A stretch of 32,761 bases of DNA from Armatimonadota bacterium. GTDB taxonomy: Bacteria > Sysuimicrobiota > Sysuimicrobiia > Sysuimicrobiales > Kaftiobacteriaceae. Positions 14,843 through 26,173 of the stretch are shown here, piece after piece. Positions within the stretch are counted from its first letter, which is position 1; the number at the start of each line of letters is the position of its first letter. The stretch spans positions 1 through 32,761 of the forward strand of contig JAIBHM010000002.1 in NCBI GenBank assembly GCA_020028535.1, given 5' to 3'. Both the position numbers and the translations under genes were made by a program. The notes below the pieces were generated by a model, which saw nothing but the letters and a program-made list of their open reading frames with translations, was not told where the DNA came from and searched no databases.

Positions 14843-15394
14843 ATGGATGAGCGCAGTGACCTTCCGGGGGAGGAAGGGCGCGCTGAGGCTGTCGCCCCGA
14901 AGCAGACGTCCGCGGAGTTGACCGACTCCGTCGACGAGCTGCGCGCGCTCGCCACCCACTACAAGCAGGAAGCGGAGCGCAACTGGCAGCAGTTCCTGCA
15001 CGCGGCGGCGGATCTGGAGAACTACAAGAAGCAGGCGGTGCGCCAGCGTGACGAAGCCGTCCAGCGCGTCCGCCACTCACTGCTGGCCGTTGTTCTCGAC
15101 GTGGTCGACAATCTGGAGCGCGCGCTCGAGCATCGCACAAGCGGCGACCAGGGCGCCGTCCTGGAAGGCATCCGCATGACCCACCGTCGCGTCATGGACC
15201 TTTTGCACAGTATGGGCGTGGTACCCATGAAGGCGACAGGCAAGCCGTTTGATCCGCGCCACCATGAAGCCGTCGACGTCGTCTCCCACGCCGACCTCGG
15301 CGTGGATCCGAACACCGTCGTTGCGGAGATCCAGCGCGGCTACGTCCTCAACGGGGAGGTGCTCCGCCCCGCCAGGGTGAGGGTGGCCAAGTAG
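14843..15394 (+). CDS. grpE: GrpE nucleotide exchange factor for DnaK
   Basis: A 183-residue protein with an N-terminal coiled-coil region (LATHYKQEAERNWQQFLHAAADLENYKKQ, about 32-60) and the C-terminal beta-domain ending in VVAEIQRGYVLNGEVLRPARVRVAK, the usual GrpE signature. It speeds ADP release from DnaK. The start is set at ATG 14843, with an in-frame GTG immediately before it at 14840; GAGG at 14833-14836 fits either. The stop is directly followed by the dnaJ ATG without a gap. Confidence 0.95.
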   Translation: MDERSDLPGEEGRAEAVAPKQTSAELTDSVDELRALATHYKQEAERNWQQFLHAAADLENYKKQAVRQRDEAVQRVRHSLLAVVLDVVDNLERALEHRTSGDQGAVLEGIRMTHRRVMDLLHSMGVVPMKATGKPFDPRHHEAVDVVSHADLGVDPNTVVAEIQRGYVLNGEVLRPARVRVAK

Positions 15395-16378
15395 ATGGAG
15401 TTCAAGGATTACTACAAGACCCTGGGTGTCGAACGCGGGGCCGAGCAGAAGGCCGTCAGCACCGCATTCAGGAAGCTTGCGCGCAAGTATCATCCCGATA
15501 TCAACAAGGCCAAGGGCGCCGAGGACAACTTCAAGGAAATCAACGAAGCCTATCAGGTGCTCGGCGATCCCGAGAAGCGCGCGAAGTACGACCAGATGTA
15601 CGAAGCCTACCAGCACGGCGGCGTGAACTGGCAGGACGCGTTCGGCAGTGGGGGCGCCTGGCGTACGCAGTCACCGGGTGGGTGGACCGTGACCATGGAA
15701 GGCAACCCGGCCGATTTGGAAGACCTGCTCGGAGGCCTCGGCGGCTTCAGCGATTTCTTCAGGCAATTCTTCGGCGCAGATGTGATCGGTTCACCGCGTC
15801 CTCGCGGCCGGGCCCGCGGGCGTGCACGGACGGCCGTCGAGGACCCGTTCGGCGGAGCAGCGGCGCCAGCGCAGGCGGAGGCAGCCGCGCCGCTCGATGT
15901 CACGCTGGAAGAGGCACATCAAGGCGCTCAGAAGCCGGTGGCCCTCCAGGTCAACGGCACGACACGCCGGCTCGACGTGACCATTCCCAAAGGTGTGCGC
16001 AGCGGCCAGCGCATCCGGCTGCCGGGCGCGCTCGACGGCGGCGATCTTTATCTGACCATCCAGATTGCTCCGCATCCCCGCTTCGAGCGCCGGGAGGACG
16101 ACCTTGTGGTCGAGGTGCCGGTATCGCTTACCGAGGCGCTGCTCGGCGGGAAGATCGAAGTGCCCACGCTCGAGGGGACCGTGGAGATGACCATCCCTCC
16201 AGAGACACAAAACGGGCAGCTGTTCCGGTTGCGCGGCCAGGGCATGTCCCGGCGTGACGGAACGCGTGGCGACCTGATCGTCCGCGTGCACGTCGTCCTG
16301 CCTAAGCAACTCACCAAGCGCGAGCGGGAACTGGTCGAGGAACTGGGCAAGCTGCGCAAAGAGAATCCGAGGACCTAG
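15395..16378 (+). CDS. dnaJ: J-domain co-chaperone without zinc-finger domain (CbpA/type II DnaJ)
   Basis: A 327-residue protein. The J-domain spans residues 1-70 with the HPD motif at 33-35 (KYHPDINK). A Gly-rich linker follows (about 75-155, with GGLGGFSDFFRQFFG). The C-terminal beta-sandwich substrate domains run from about 165 (LDVTLEEAHQGAQ) to FRLRGQGMSRRDGTRGDLIVRVHVVLP. The four CxxCxGxG repeats of classical DnaJ are absent, so this is the CbpA-like type. It stimulates DnaK ATPase and delivers substrates. It lies between grpE (0 nt) and clpB (2 nt), so it is clearly the operon J-protein. Confidence 0.93.
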   Translation: MEFKDYYKTLGVERGAEQKAVSTAFRKLARKYHPDINKAKGAEDNFKEINEAYQVLGDPEKRAKYDQMYEAYQHGGVNWQDAFGSGGAWRTQSPGGWTVTMEGNPADLEDLLGGLGGFSDFFRQFFGADVIGSPRPRGRARGRARTAVEDPFGGAAAPAQAEAAAPLDVTLEEAHQGAQKPVALQVNGTTRRLDVTIPKGVRSGQRIRLPGALDGGDLYLTIQIAPHPRFERREDDLVVEVPVSLTEALLGGKIEVPTLEGTVEMTIPPETQNGQLFRLRGQGMSRRDGTRGDLIVRVHVVLPKQLTKRERELVEELGKLRKENPRT

Positions 16379-16380
16379 CG

Positions 16381-19008
<2,628 letters not shown>

Positions 19009-19039
19009 TACGCAGCCTCCATATTAAGAGGAGGAGTCG

Positions 19040-20545
19040 ATTCTCCGGGTCATCGTCTTTGTCAGCGGGGCGGTCCTGCTTGCTCTGGAGATCGTAGCCA
19101 GCCGCGTCGTTGCGCCCCATCTCGGAAACTCCATCTACGTGTGGGGCGCCTTGATCGGTGTGTTCCTCGGGGCACTGGCCGTCGGCTATTTCGTCGGCGG
19201 CAGCCTTGCCGACCGGCACCCTTCCGGGGCGCTGTTCGCCGGGCTCGTCTTCATCTCGGGATTGCTGGTCTTTCCGATCCCGCTCCTCGCGCCTCCAGTG
19301 CTCGAGGCGATCACGCTGAATGGGTTTGGCCCTCGGGCAGGCCCGCTGGCCGCATCCACCGTCCTGTTCTTCCTTCCAGCGACGGTGATGGGGATGATCT
19401 CGCCGTTCGCCGTGAGGCTTCAGGCGAAGACCGTGGCCACCATCGGCAGCGTTGCGGGGGCCTTATACGCGCTGTCGACGGTGGGCAGCATCGCCGGCAC
19501 GCTGCTCGCGGCGTTCGTACTCCTGGCGTGGATGGGCGTGCGCACGATTGTACACATGCTCGGCGCCGTGTTGATGGCCCTGGCGGTCGTGGCCTGGCTG
19601 TCGTCCCGGCGGGTCGCATTGGCGGGTGTGGCCGGCGCGCTTGCGGCCGCACTGGTCGTAGGTCTGCCACTCTCGGTCGTGGGCGACGCACGCGAGGGGC
19701 TCCGCTTCGAGCGGGACACAGTCTACCACAAGATCTCCGTCAGCGATGAGGGCGGCGTGCGGTACCTGCGGCTTGATGCGTACTGGCAGAGCGGTCTCGA
19801 TCTCGCCGATCCGCGGCGCACGGTCTTCGCGTATTCTGACTACCTGCATCTGCCGCTGATCTTCCGGCCCGATGCGCGCCGGGTCCTGTTCGTGGGTCTG
19901 GGCGGCGGGACGGCGCCGCGGCGCTATCACGAAGACTACCCACAGATGCAAGTCGACGTCGTCGAGCTCGACCCGGCCGTGGTCCAGGTCGCCCGTCAGT
20001 ATTTCGGCGTGCCGCAGGACGACAGGCTGAGGCTCTTCGCACAGGACGGCCGCCTGTTCGTCGCCCGTGCGCGAGGGCGCTATGACATCGTCGTGCTCGA
20101 CGCGTTCCTGATCGACACCATCCCGTTTCACCTCGCGACGCGCGAGTTCTTCGAGACGATCCGCGACCACCTCACCCCCGGCGGGGTGCTGGCCAGCAAC
20201 ATCATCGGTGCCCTCGACGGCCCGCGCAGCGGATTTTTCCGGGCGGTGTACAGGACATTCCGGGAGGTGTTTCCCGCAGTGTACGTGTTCCCCACCGATT
20301 GGGGACGGTTCAATAGCGAGGAAGCGCTGCGAAACATCATTGTGGTCGCCGCGCCTCAACGCGTGCCCCTCTCGCCGGCGTCGATCCAGGCCGCCGCACG
20401 CGCGGCGCGGAAGATGCCCGGCGTGACGATCGAGCGGTTCGAGGAGGCAGCCGGTGACCTCTACACCGAACCGATCCGCACGGACGACGTTCCTGTGCTC
20501 ACCGATGACTTCGCCCCCGTAGAGCTCCTGGTGCAGCCCCGCTAG
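19040..20545 (+). CDS. Membrane protein with spermidine-synthase-like methyltransferase-fold domain; apparent ATT start
   Basis: About 501 residues. The N-terminal half has roughly six to seven membrane spans (from VIVFVSGAVLLALEIVASRV to VAGALAAALVVGLPL). The C-terminal half has the spermidine synthase/SAM-type fold: VLFVGLGGGTAPRRYHED, VDVVELDPAVVQVARQYF and YDIVVLDAFL. Such fused membrane proteins are widespread and mostly uncharacterised, so polyamine synthesis should not be assumed. The frame is closed by TAA at 19025-19027. The only start-like codon before the conserved first span is ATT at 19040, 5 nt after GGAGG (19030-19034). The next GTG at 19139 would delete the conserved LEIVASRVVAPHLGNSIYV segment. 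It follows clpB by about 30 nt. Confidence 0.85.
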   Translation: MLRVIVFVSGAVLLALEIVASRVVAPHLGNSIYVWGALIGVFLGALAVGYFVGGSLADRHPSGALFAGLVFISGLLVFPIPLLAPPVLEAITLNGFGPRAGPLAASTVLFFLPATVMGMISPFAVRLQAKTVATIGSVAGALYALSTVGSIAGTLLAAFVLLAWMGVRTIVHMLGAVLMALAVVAWLSSRRVALAGVAGALAAALVVGLPLSVVGDAREGLRFERDTVYHKISVSDEGGVRYLRLDAYWQSGLDLADPRRTVFAYSDYLHLPLIFRPDARRVLFVGLGGGTAPRRYHEDYPQMQVDVVELDPAVVQVARQYFGVPQDDRLRLFAQDGRLFVARARGRYDIVVLDAFLIDTIPFHLATREFFETIRDHLTPGGVLASNIIGALDGPRSGFFRAVYRTFREVFPAVYVFPTDWGRFNSEEALRNIIVVAAPQRVPLSPASIQAAARAARKMPGVTIERFEEAAGDLYTEPIRTDDVPVLTDDFAPVELLVQPR

Positions 20546-20630
20546 TACGTCCCGGGACAGCAGGAGCCACCGGCATCGATCCCTAAACCCTAGTCCCTAT
20601 CCACCCCGCCATACACAATGGAGTTGCCCC

Positions 20631-20843
20631 GTGCCCGTGATCAAGCTCTACATCGGAGACGTGGTGCAAACTCGCAAGACGCACCCGTGTGGGAGTGACC
20701 AGTGGAAAGTCGAACGGCTGGGCGCGGACGTCGGCATCCGGTGCCAGGGATGTGGGCGGTACGTGTTGATGGAGCGGGTGAAATTCGAACGGCGCATCAA
20801 GAAGTTTGTGACGCGCCCGCCCGAGACAGAGGGCCGGGAGTAG
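20631..20843 (+). CDS. DUF951 family small protein
   Basis: A 70-residue protein starting at GTG. It matches the DUF951 pattern: LYIGDVVQTRKTHPCGSDQWKVERLGADVGIRCQGCGRYVLMERVKFERRIKK. The three cysteines (HPCGS and CQGCG) may bind metal. The family is common in Firmicutes and related phyla and often lies beside ychF, rpsF and ssb, as it does here with one large gene inserted. Its function is unknown; a nucleic-acid-binding role has been suggested by its small basic SH3-like look, but I cannot support that from sequence. Confidence 0.9.
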   Translation: MPVIKLYIGDVVQTRKTHPCGSDQWKVERLGADVGIRCQGCGRYVLMERVKFERRIKKFVTRPPETEGRE

Positions 20844-20871
20844 CGTTTCCTTTCTCAGGGCAAGGGAAGCG

Positions 20872-23800
20872 ATGATGTTCTACGCCTGGGGCGTTGCGAT
20901 AGCGGGGTGGGGGACTCTGCTGGCGCTGCTGGTGGGGACGCCTCCGCCGTCGCCGTCGCTCGTCATCATCTTCACACTCCTCGCCGTCGTCACTGAATGG
21001 CTGATGGTGCCGCTCCCCCGCGGGGGGTTCCAATCGGCCGGCCTGGCTGTGGCGTCAGCGGCGCTGCTCATCATGGGCCCGGTGTATATGGCCCTGGTGA
21101 TGGCGATCGGCGTCGTGGTGGGCAACGGCCTGCTGCACCGCCGCCCGTACCTGAATACCGTCTTCAACAGCGGTCAGTACATCGCGGCGTCGCTCCTGGC
21201 GGGCGCGGCGTTCATCGCCATCGACCGCAGCGCGGCCCTGACGCCTCTGGGATCGCCGGTCTTCACGGGCCGGGTCGATGTGACCTTCTGGGCGGCATTC
21301 CTCGCCGCGGTGCTCGTCTACATCGTCACGAGCAGCTTCCTGGTCAGCATCATGGTCGCCCGGCGCGGGGCGACCCACTTCCTCACCGTCTTCCGCGCCA
21401 ACATCGCCTGGGAGATCGTGAACAACCTGGCCTTCGCCACGCTGGGCCTGGTCCTGGCGTTGATTTTTCTGGGGTCGCTGCCCGCGGGCGCTGTGATCCT
21501 CACGGTGCCGCTGCTCCTGGTCGGCTACATCCTCATGTTGAACACGACACGGGAGCAGGCGCACCGAGAGCTGGAGATCATCGAACGCATCGGCCGGGCG
21601 GCGATGACGCTTGACCTGGAACGGCTCTTCGTATCACTGTACGACGAAGTCGGCAAGGTCATGCCGGCCGAGGCCTTCTACATCGCGGTCTACGATGCAG
21701 AGTCGGATCAACTGACGTTCGAGTTCCTCATCGATTCGGGCGTGCGCTTCCCCCGGCAGATCTACGACCAGGGGCAGGCCATCCGCCAGATTCTCGAGCA
21801 ACGCCGGCCTGTGTTGGTCAACCGCAGCCGCGTGGACATGGCCACCCCGGATGCCTTTGAGCGCGTGGGCCACACCGAAAAGCGCAGCGCGTCGTTGATG
21901 TTCGCGCCGATCGTCAAGGGCGACCAGCCGATCGGTCTGATCTCTGCGCAGAGCTACACGTTCATGGCGTATACGACCAACGACCTCCGCCTGCTGGAGG
22001 CGATCGCCGGGCAGGTGGCCAGCGCCATCGAGAACGCACGGCTCTTCGAGGGCAGCCGGCAAAATGTCGAGCGGCTGACGACGCTGCAGCGGTTGTCCAC
22101 AGCCATCGCTGGGACCCTGGAGATGGAGACCCTGCTGCCCGCCATCGTGGAGGGCGCGCAGCAGGCCCTGGGGGTGGATCGCTGCGCCATCTATGTCTCG
22201 GACGGCCAGGGCGGGCTCGCCGATGTCTACGCGCACGGGTTTCCGCCCGAGTTCACCTCGATGATGCGGCGCGCGCTGCGGGGGCCAATCGGTCCGCTGC
22301 CGCTGGACTTCAGCAAGCCCCAGATCATCGAGGACGTGGCGAACCATCCGGTGCTTCGCGCGATACGGGAGACGCTGTACCGCGGCGAGGCGGCCCCGCT
22401 CGCGCAGATGCTGGAGAGCGCCCGCAGCGTGGTGATGCTGCCGTTGATGTACCGCGGGGAGCAGATCGGCGCGCTCGGCCTCTATCATGAGAAAGTGCGC
22501 CACTACAACGCGGACGACGTGCTCCTCGCTCAGGCCATCGCCAGCCAGGCGGCGATCGCGGTGAAGAACGCCACGCTCTTCGCCCAGGCGCAGCGCCGGG
22601 CGGCGGAGGTTGATCTGCTCAACCGCTTGATGGGCACGGTCACCGGCACCCTCAACCTGGAGGAGCTGTTCCACCGTATCGTGGAGGAAGTGGCGAGCAC
22701 CTTCGGCTACTCGCACGTCAGCGTCTACCGGCGCGATGGCGACTACCTCCTGATGCAGGCGCAGGTCGGTTACTCGCACGTGCACGAGCGCATCCACATC
22801 ACGAAGGGGATCGTCGGGCGCGTCGCCCGCACCGGCAAGCCGGTGCTGATCACCGACGTGAGCCGGGATCGCGACTACATCTCGGCGGACCCGGCCGTCC
22901 AGTCCGAAGCCTCGGTGCCGATCCTCAGCGACGAGCAGGTCATCGGTGTCCTGAACATCGAAGCCCTGGCCGACCGCGCGCTGACCCCCAGCGATCTCGT
23001 GCTGCTGCAGACGCTGGGCCGGCAGCTCTCCATCGCGCTGCGCAACGCCACGCTGTACGAGGAGGCCAAGCGGGCCCGTGACGAGCTGAGCGTGCTCTAC
23101 GAGGCGGCGAAGGCGATCAGCAGCTCGCTGGAAATCGATTCGGTGCTCGACAACCTGGTCGAGGTCCCCTGCCGCGCCTTTGGGTATGAGTTCGGCGCGA
23201 TTCTCCTCACCGATGATCGCAGCGGCGACCTGATTATCGAAACGACCCACGGATACCCGCCCGGCACTCGCGGGTACCGGATTCCGTCCGGCAAAGGGAT
23301 CACCGGCTGGGTCCAGCGCACCGGCAAAGCCGAGGTGGTCGCCGATGTGCGCCAGGACTCGCGCTACATCGGCGTCAACGAGCAGGTCGTCTCCGAGATC
23401 GCGGTGCCGCTCATCATCGAGGGTCACGTGATCGGCGTCTTCAACGTCGAGAGCCCGCGTAAGGCTGCGTTCGGGGATCGGGATATGGGTATCCTCACGA
23501 CGCTGGCCGGCTACGCCACGATTGCCATCCAGAACGCCCGACTGTACGAGCAGACCAAGCACCTGGCGATCACGGACGGGCTCACCGAGCTCTACAATCA
23601 CCGCTATCTCCACGAGGCCATGGAGCGCACCCTCGAACGGTGTACCCGCGACGGCCAGCCGCTCGCGTTGATCATGCTCGAGATCGACAACTTCAAGCGG
23701 TACAACGACACCTACGGCCACCAGCGCGGCGACGAGGTCCTGCGCATCGTGGCGGACCTGCTGCGCAAGGGGAGCCGCACCAGCGACCTGGTGGCCCGCT

Positions 23801-24069
23801 ACGGCGGCGACGAGTTCATGATCGTTCTGCCCAATACCCCGAAGGAGACGGCGAACGACGTGGCCGAGCGTCTCCGCCGGGCCGTAGAAGCGTATCCGTT
23901 CATGCTCGGCGAGAACATCAACACAAACGTTACGCTTAGCGTCGGTGTCACCGCCAGCCCTGAGGACGGCGAGACCGTGGACGCGCTCGTGGACGCCGTC
24001 GACCACGCGCAGTACACGGCCAAGCGTTCGGGGGGCAACAAAGTCCAGGTGGCGCACCTCCTGCACTAG
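20872..24069 (+). CDS. Membrane-bound diguanylate cyclase with four GAF domains
   Basis: A 1065-residue signalling protein. Residues 1 to about 220 form six or seven membrane spans (MASE-like sensor). Four GAF domains follow at about 240-395, 405-575, 580-735 and 740-895; several end in near-identical helices such as AIENARLF, AVKNATLF, ALRNATLY and AIQNARLY, which points to internal duplication. The GGDEF domain covers about 896-1065, with the active motif G978-G-D-E-F982 and an I-site R969-T-S-D972 five residues upstream. It should therefore make cyclic di-GMP and be product-inhibited. No EAL or HD-GYP domain is attached. The GAF ligands cannot be told. ATG 20872 follows AAGGGAAG; a second ATG is next to it. 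Confidence 0.92.
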   Translation: MMFYAWGVAIAGWGTLLALLVGTPPPSPSLVIIFTLLAVVTEWLMVPLPRGGFQSAGLAVASAALLIMGPVYMALVMAIGVVVGNGLLHRRPYLNTVFNSGQYIAASLLAGAAFIAIDRSAALTPLGSPVFTGRVDVTFWAAFLAAVLVYIVTSSFLVSIMVARRGATHFLTVFRANIAWEIVNNLAFATLGLVLALIFLGSLPAGAVILTVPLLLVGYILMLNTTREQAHRELEIIERIGRAAMTLDLERLFVSLYDEVGKVMPAEAFYIAVYDAESDQLTFEFLIDSGVRFPRQIYDQGQAIRQILEQRRPVLVNRSRVDMATPDAFERVGHTEKRSASLMFAPIVKGDQPIGLISAQSYTFMAYTTNDLRLLEAIAGQVASAIENARLFEGSRQNVERLTTLQRLSTAIAGTLEMETLLPAIVEGAQQALGVDRCAIYVSDGQGGLADVYAHGFPPEFTSMMRRALRGPIGPLPLDFSKPQIIEDVANHPVLRAIRETLYRGEAAPLAQMLESARSVVMLPLMYRGEQIGALGLYHEKVRHYNADDVLLAQAIASQAAIAVKNATLFAQAQRRAAEVDLLNRLMGTVTGTLNLEELFHRIVEEVASTFGYSHVSVYRRDGDYLLMQAQVGYSHVHERIHITKGIVGRVARTGKPVLITDVSRDRDYISADPAVQSEASVPILSDEQVIGVLNIEALADRALTPSDLVLLQTLGRQLSIALRNATLYEEAKRARDELSVLYEAAKAISSSLEIDSVLDNLVEVPCRAFGYEFGAILLTDDRSGDLIIETTHGYPPGTRGYRIPSGKGITGWVQRTGKAEVVADVRQDSRYIGVNEQVVSEIAVPLIIEGHVIGVFNVESPRKAAFGDRDMGILTTLAGYATIAIQNARLYEQTKHLAITDGLTELYNHRYLHEAMERTLERCTRDGQPLALIMLEIDNFKRYNDTYGHQRGDEVLRIVADLLRKGSRTSDLVARYGGDEFMIVLPNTPKETANDVAERLRRAVEAYPFMLGENINTNVTLSVGVTASPEDGETVDALVDAVDHAQYTAKRSGGNKVQVAHLLH

Positions 24070-24102
24070 GGCGGTCATCGCCCCTCCGCGAAGCCAGGTA
24101 GC

Positions 24103-25197
24103 GTGGCTCTCTCCATCGGGATCGTCGGCCTCCCCAACGCCGGGAAGTCCACCGTCTTCAATGCTCTGACCCGCGCTTCTGTCGCCGTCGCCTCGTACCC
24201 GTTCACGACAATCGAGCCTCATCACGGCGTCGTGCCGGTTCCGGACCGGAGGATTGAGGAGATTGCGGCCGTGACTCATCCCGAGCGCACCGTGCCGGCG
24301 ACTGTGGACTTCGTGGACATCGCGGGGCTGGTGCGCGGCGCATCCCGCGGCGAAGGACTGGGCAATCAGTTCCTGGCGCACATCCGTGAGGTGGATGCCG
24401 TCGCACACGTAGTGCGCTGCTTCCCCGATCCTGATGTCCCGCACGTGGAGGGGGCGGTCGATCCGGTCCGCGACATCGAGGTGGTGGAGACCGAGCTGGC
24501 GCTGGCCGATCTGGCGACGCTGGAACGGGAGATCGAGCGCCTGCAGAGTCGCATGCGGGCACACGAGGCCCATGCGCTCGAAAATCTGGAGCGCGCCGTG
24601 GCAGTCGCCGAGCAGCTCAAAGGCGGCATGCAAATCCGTCGTCTCCCCCCCGATCCGGAGAGGGACGCGCTGCTCAGGCCGTTCCGGCTGCTCACGGCGA
24701 AGCCTGTGGTCTATGTCGCCAACGTTGCGGAGTCAGATCTCCCAGACGGTGGACCCGGGGCGGGCCGGGTGCGAGGCTACGCGTCCCAGGTGTCTGCGGC
24801 GGCGGTGGTGCTCGCGGCGAAGCTCGAGGCCGAGGCGGCGGCGCTTCCTGCGCAGGAATCTGTAGAGTTCTTGGGCGCGTATGGGCTGCAGGAACCCGCG
24901 CTGTGGAAACTCATCCAGGCGGCGTACCGGCTGCTGGACCTGGTGACGTTCTTCAGCACCGTCTCAAAGGAAGTCCGCGGATGGTCGGTGCCCCGTGGCA
25001 CGAAAGCATCCGAGGCGGCGGGCAAGGTCCACACCGACATGGAGCGCGGGTTCATTCGCGCGGAAGTGATCAACTGGGAGACGCTGGTGAAGGCGGGATC
25101 GCTGCGGGCCGCCCACGATCGCGGCCAGGTCCGCCTCGAAGGGAGGGACTACGTCGTCCAGGATGGCGACGTCATTCTCTTCAGATTCGCGGTGTAG
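24103..25197 (+). CDS. ychF: YchF/Obg-family ATPase
   Basis: A 364-residue P-loop protein with G1 motif GLPNAGKS (residues 9-16), the G2 region SYPFTTIEPHHGVVPVPD, G3 DIAGLVRGASRGEGLGNQFL, and NVAE in place of the NKxD guanine-specificity motif, as in YchF proteins that prefer ATP. The C-terminal TGS domain closes with FIRAEVINWE and VRLEGRDYVVQDGDVILFRF. YchF binds ribosomes and influences stress translation. The start is GTG 24103. It is placed just before the rpsF promoter, the common Gram-positive order. Confidence 0.96.
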   Translation: MALSIGIVGLPNAGKSTVFNALTRASVAVASYPFTTIEPHHGVVPVPDRRIEEIAAVTHPERTVPATVDFVDIAGLVRGASRGEGLGNQFLAHIREVDAVAHVVRCFPDPDVPHVEGAVDPVRDIEVVETELALADLATLEREIERLQSRMRAHEAHALENLERAVAVAEQLKGGMQIRRLPPDPERDALLRPFRLLTAKPVVYVANVAESDLPDGGPGAGRVRGYASQVSAAAVVLAAKLEAEAAALPAQESVEFLGAYGLQEPALWKLIQAAYRLLDLVTFFSTVSKEVRGWSVPRGTKASEAAGKVHTDMERGFIRAEVINWETLVKAGSLRAAHDRGQVRLEGRDYVVQDGDVILFRFAV

Positions 25198-25204
25198 GGC
25201 GCCC

Positions 25205-25234
25205 TTGTACGGCCGCAAAGGCGGGTGCTATAAT
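25205..25234 (+). promoter_or_regulatory. rpsF operon promoter with extended -10
   Basis: TTGTAC (25205-25210), an 18-bp spacer and TATAAT (25229-25234) preceded by TGC, an extended -10. It lies just after the ychF stop. The in-frame TTG at 25234 overlaps this -10 and so cannot be the rpsF start. Confidence 0.8.
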
Positions 25235-25242
25235 TGTCCGGA

Positions 25243-25263
25243 CCCGTGGGGGCATCCCGCGGG
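25243..25263 (+). promoter_or_regulatory. Hairpin at the 5' end of the rpsF leader
   Basis: CCCGTGGG (25243-25250) can pair over 8 bp, with one G-U pair, with CCCGCGGG (25256-25263) around a GGCAT loop. It falls at the predicted transcript start. Leaders of rpsF operons in many bacteria carry an S6:S18-binding autoregulatory element with a CCG motif, and this hairpin contains CCG. The match to that element is unproven. Confidence 0.4.
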
Positions 25264-25296
25264 ATTTCTTTCGGTCTGAGCTTTTTGGGGGTTGCG

Positions 25297-25722
25297 GTGA
25301 AGAGTTACGACCTCGTCTATATCGTCCGGCCCGACCTGGATGCGGACGCCCTGAAAGCCGTCACCGAGCGCATGAGCCAGCGCATCATCGACCAGGGTGG
25401 GACCATCGAGGCCGTGGAAGTCTGGGGCAAGAAGCGCATGACGTTCACGGTGAAGAAATACCGTGAAGGTATCTTCGTGCATACCCGCTTTGCCCTGCCG
25501 CCGAACAAAGTAGAGGAGATCCGCCGTGCCGCAGCGCTCACTGAGGACGTGCTGCGCGCGACGATCACCAACGCGGTCGGGAAGCTTCCCGAGGCGAAGC
25601 CGGCGGAACCGTCCTCGGCGACTGCCGTGACAGCCCCTGCACCGGCGGCGACTCCGGCAGCCCCGCTGGCTCCGGTAGTCCCGTCGACCCCCGAACCCCA
25701 GAGCGGCCCCGCGGAGGTCTAA
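25297..25722 (+). CDS. rpsF: 30S ribosomal protein S6 with long Ala/Pro-rich tail
   Basis: About 141 residues. Residues 1-97 are a normal S6 (KSYDLVYIVRPDLDADALKAVTERM through FALPPNKVEEIRRAAALTEDVLRA). The remaining roughly 45 residues are almost only Ala, Pro, Ser, Thr and Val, giving a low-complexity tail beyond the usual length of about 95 residues. The start is GTG 25297, after a G-rich stretch; the promoter position excludes upstream starts. S6 binds 16S rRNA with S18, encoded two genes later. ssb starts 4 nt after the stop. Confidence 0.95.
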   Translation: MKSYDLVYIVRPDLDADALKAVTERMSQRIIDQGGTIEAVEVWGKKRMTFTVKKYREGIFVHTRFALPPNKVEEIRRAAALTEDVLRATITNAVGKLPEAKPAEPSSATAVTAPAPAATPAAPLAPVVPSTPEPQSGPAEV

Positions 25723-25726
25723 GGCT

Positions 25727-26140
25727 GTGCTGAATCGCATCATCCTGATTGGCCGGCTGACCCGGGATCCCGAGTTGCGCTACGTGCCGAGCGGCCAACC
25801 GGTCGCCGGTTTCACGCTTGCGGTGGACCGGCCGTTCGTCAACCAGCAGGGCGAGCGCGCGACGGACTTCATCGATGTCGTCGCCTGGCGTCGCCTGGCC
25901 GAGCAGGTGACGCAGCATCTCAGCAAGGGGCGGCTCGTCGCAGTAGAGGGCCGGCTGCAGATCCGGTCATACGAGACGCAGGACGGCCAGAAGCGGAAGG
26001 TCGCTGAAGTGGTGGCAGACGCCGTGCGCTTCCTGGACCGTAAGGCCGGCGCGGCAACGGCCGCCGTCACACCGGGAGCTCCGGCGCCCGAGATGGAAGC
26101 CGAGGCGGGAGACGGCGACGGCGACGACGTCCCGTTCTAA
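25727..26140 (+). CDS. ssb: Single-stranded DNA-binding protein
   Basis: A 137-residue SSB. The OB-fold begins LNRIILIGRLTRDPELRYVPSGQPVAGFTLAVDRPF and runs to about residue 105. After a short Ala/Pro/acidic linker the protein ends in DDVPF, the acidic tip that recruits repair and replication partners. It is flanked by rpsF and rpsR in the standard order. GTG start, 4 nt after rpsF. Confidence 0.97.
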   Translation: MLNRIILIGRLTRDPELRYVPSGQPVAGFTLAVDRPFVNQQGERATDFIDVVAWRRLAEQVTQHLSKGRLVAVEGRLQIRSYETQDGQKRKVAEVVADAVRFLDRKAGAATAAVTPGAPAPEMEAEAGDGDGDDVPF

Positions 26141-26173
26141 GACGATGAAGACCAGAGGGGTAGAGAGGTAAGT

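Noticed and set aside
20549..20558. Palindrome GTCCCGGGAC after the spermidine-synthase-like gene
   Set aside because: It has no loop and no T-run, so it is not a credible terminator, and no binding protein is suggested.
21634..24633. A very long open frame on the - strand opposite the GAF-GGDEF and ychF genes (about 999 codons)
   Set aside because: It mirrors the codon phase of the + strand genes, a common effect at high GC. Its translation is rich in His, Arg, Gln and Val without domain motifs, while the + strand shows clear GAF, GGDEF and GTPase motifs.
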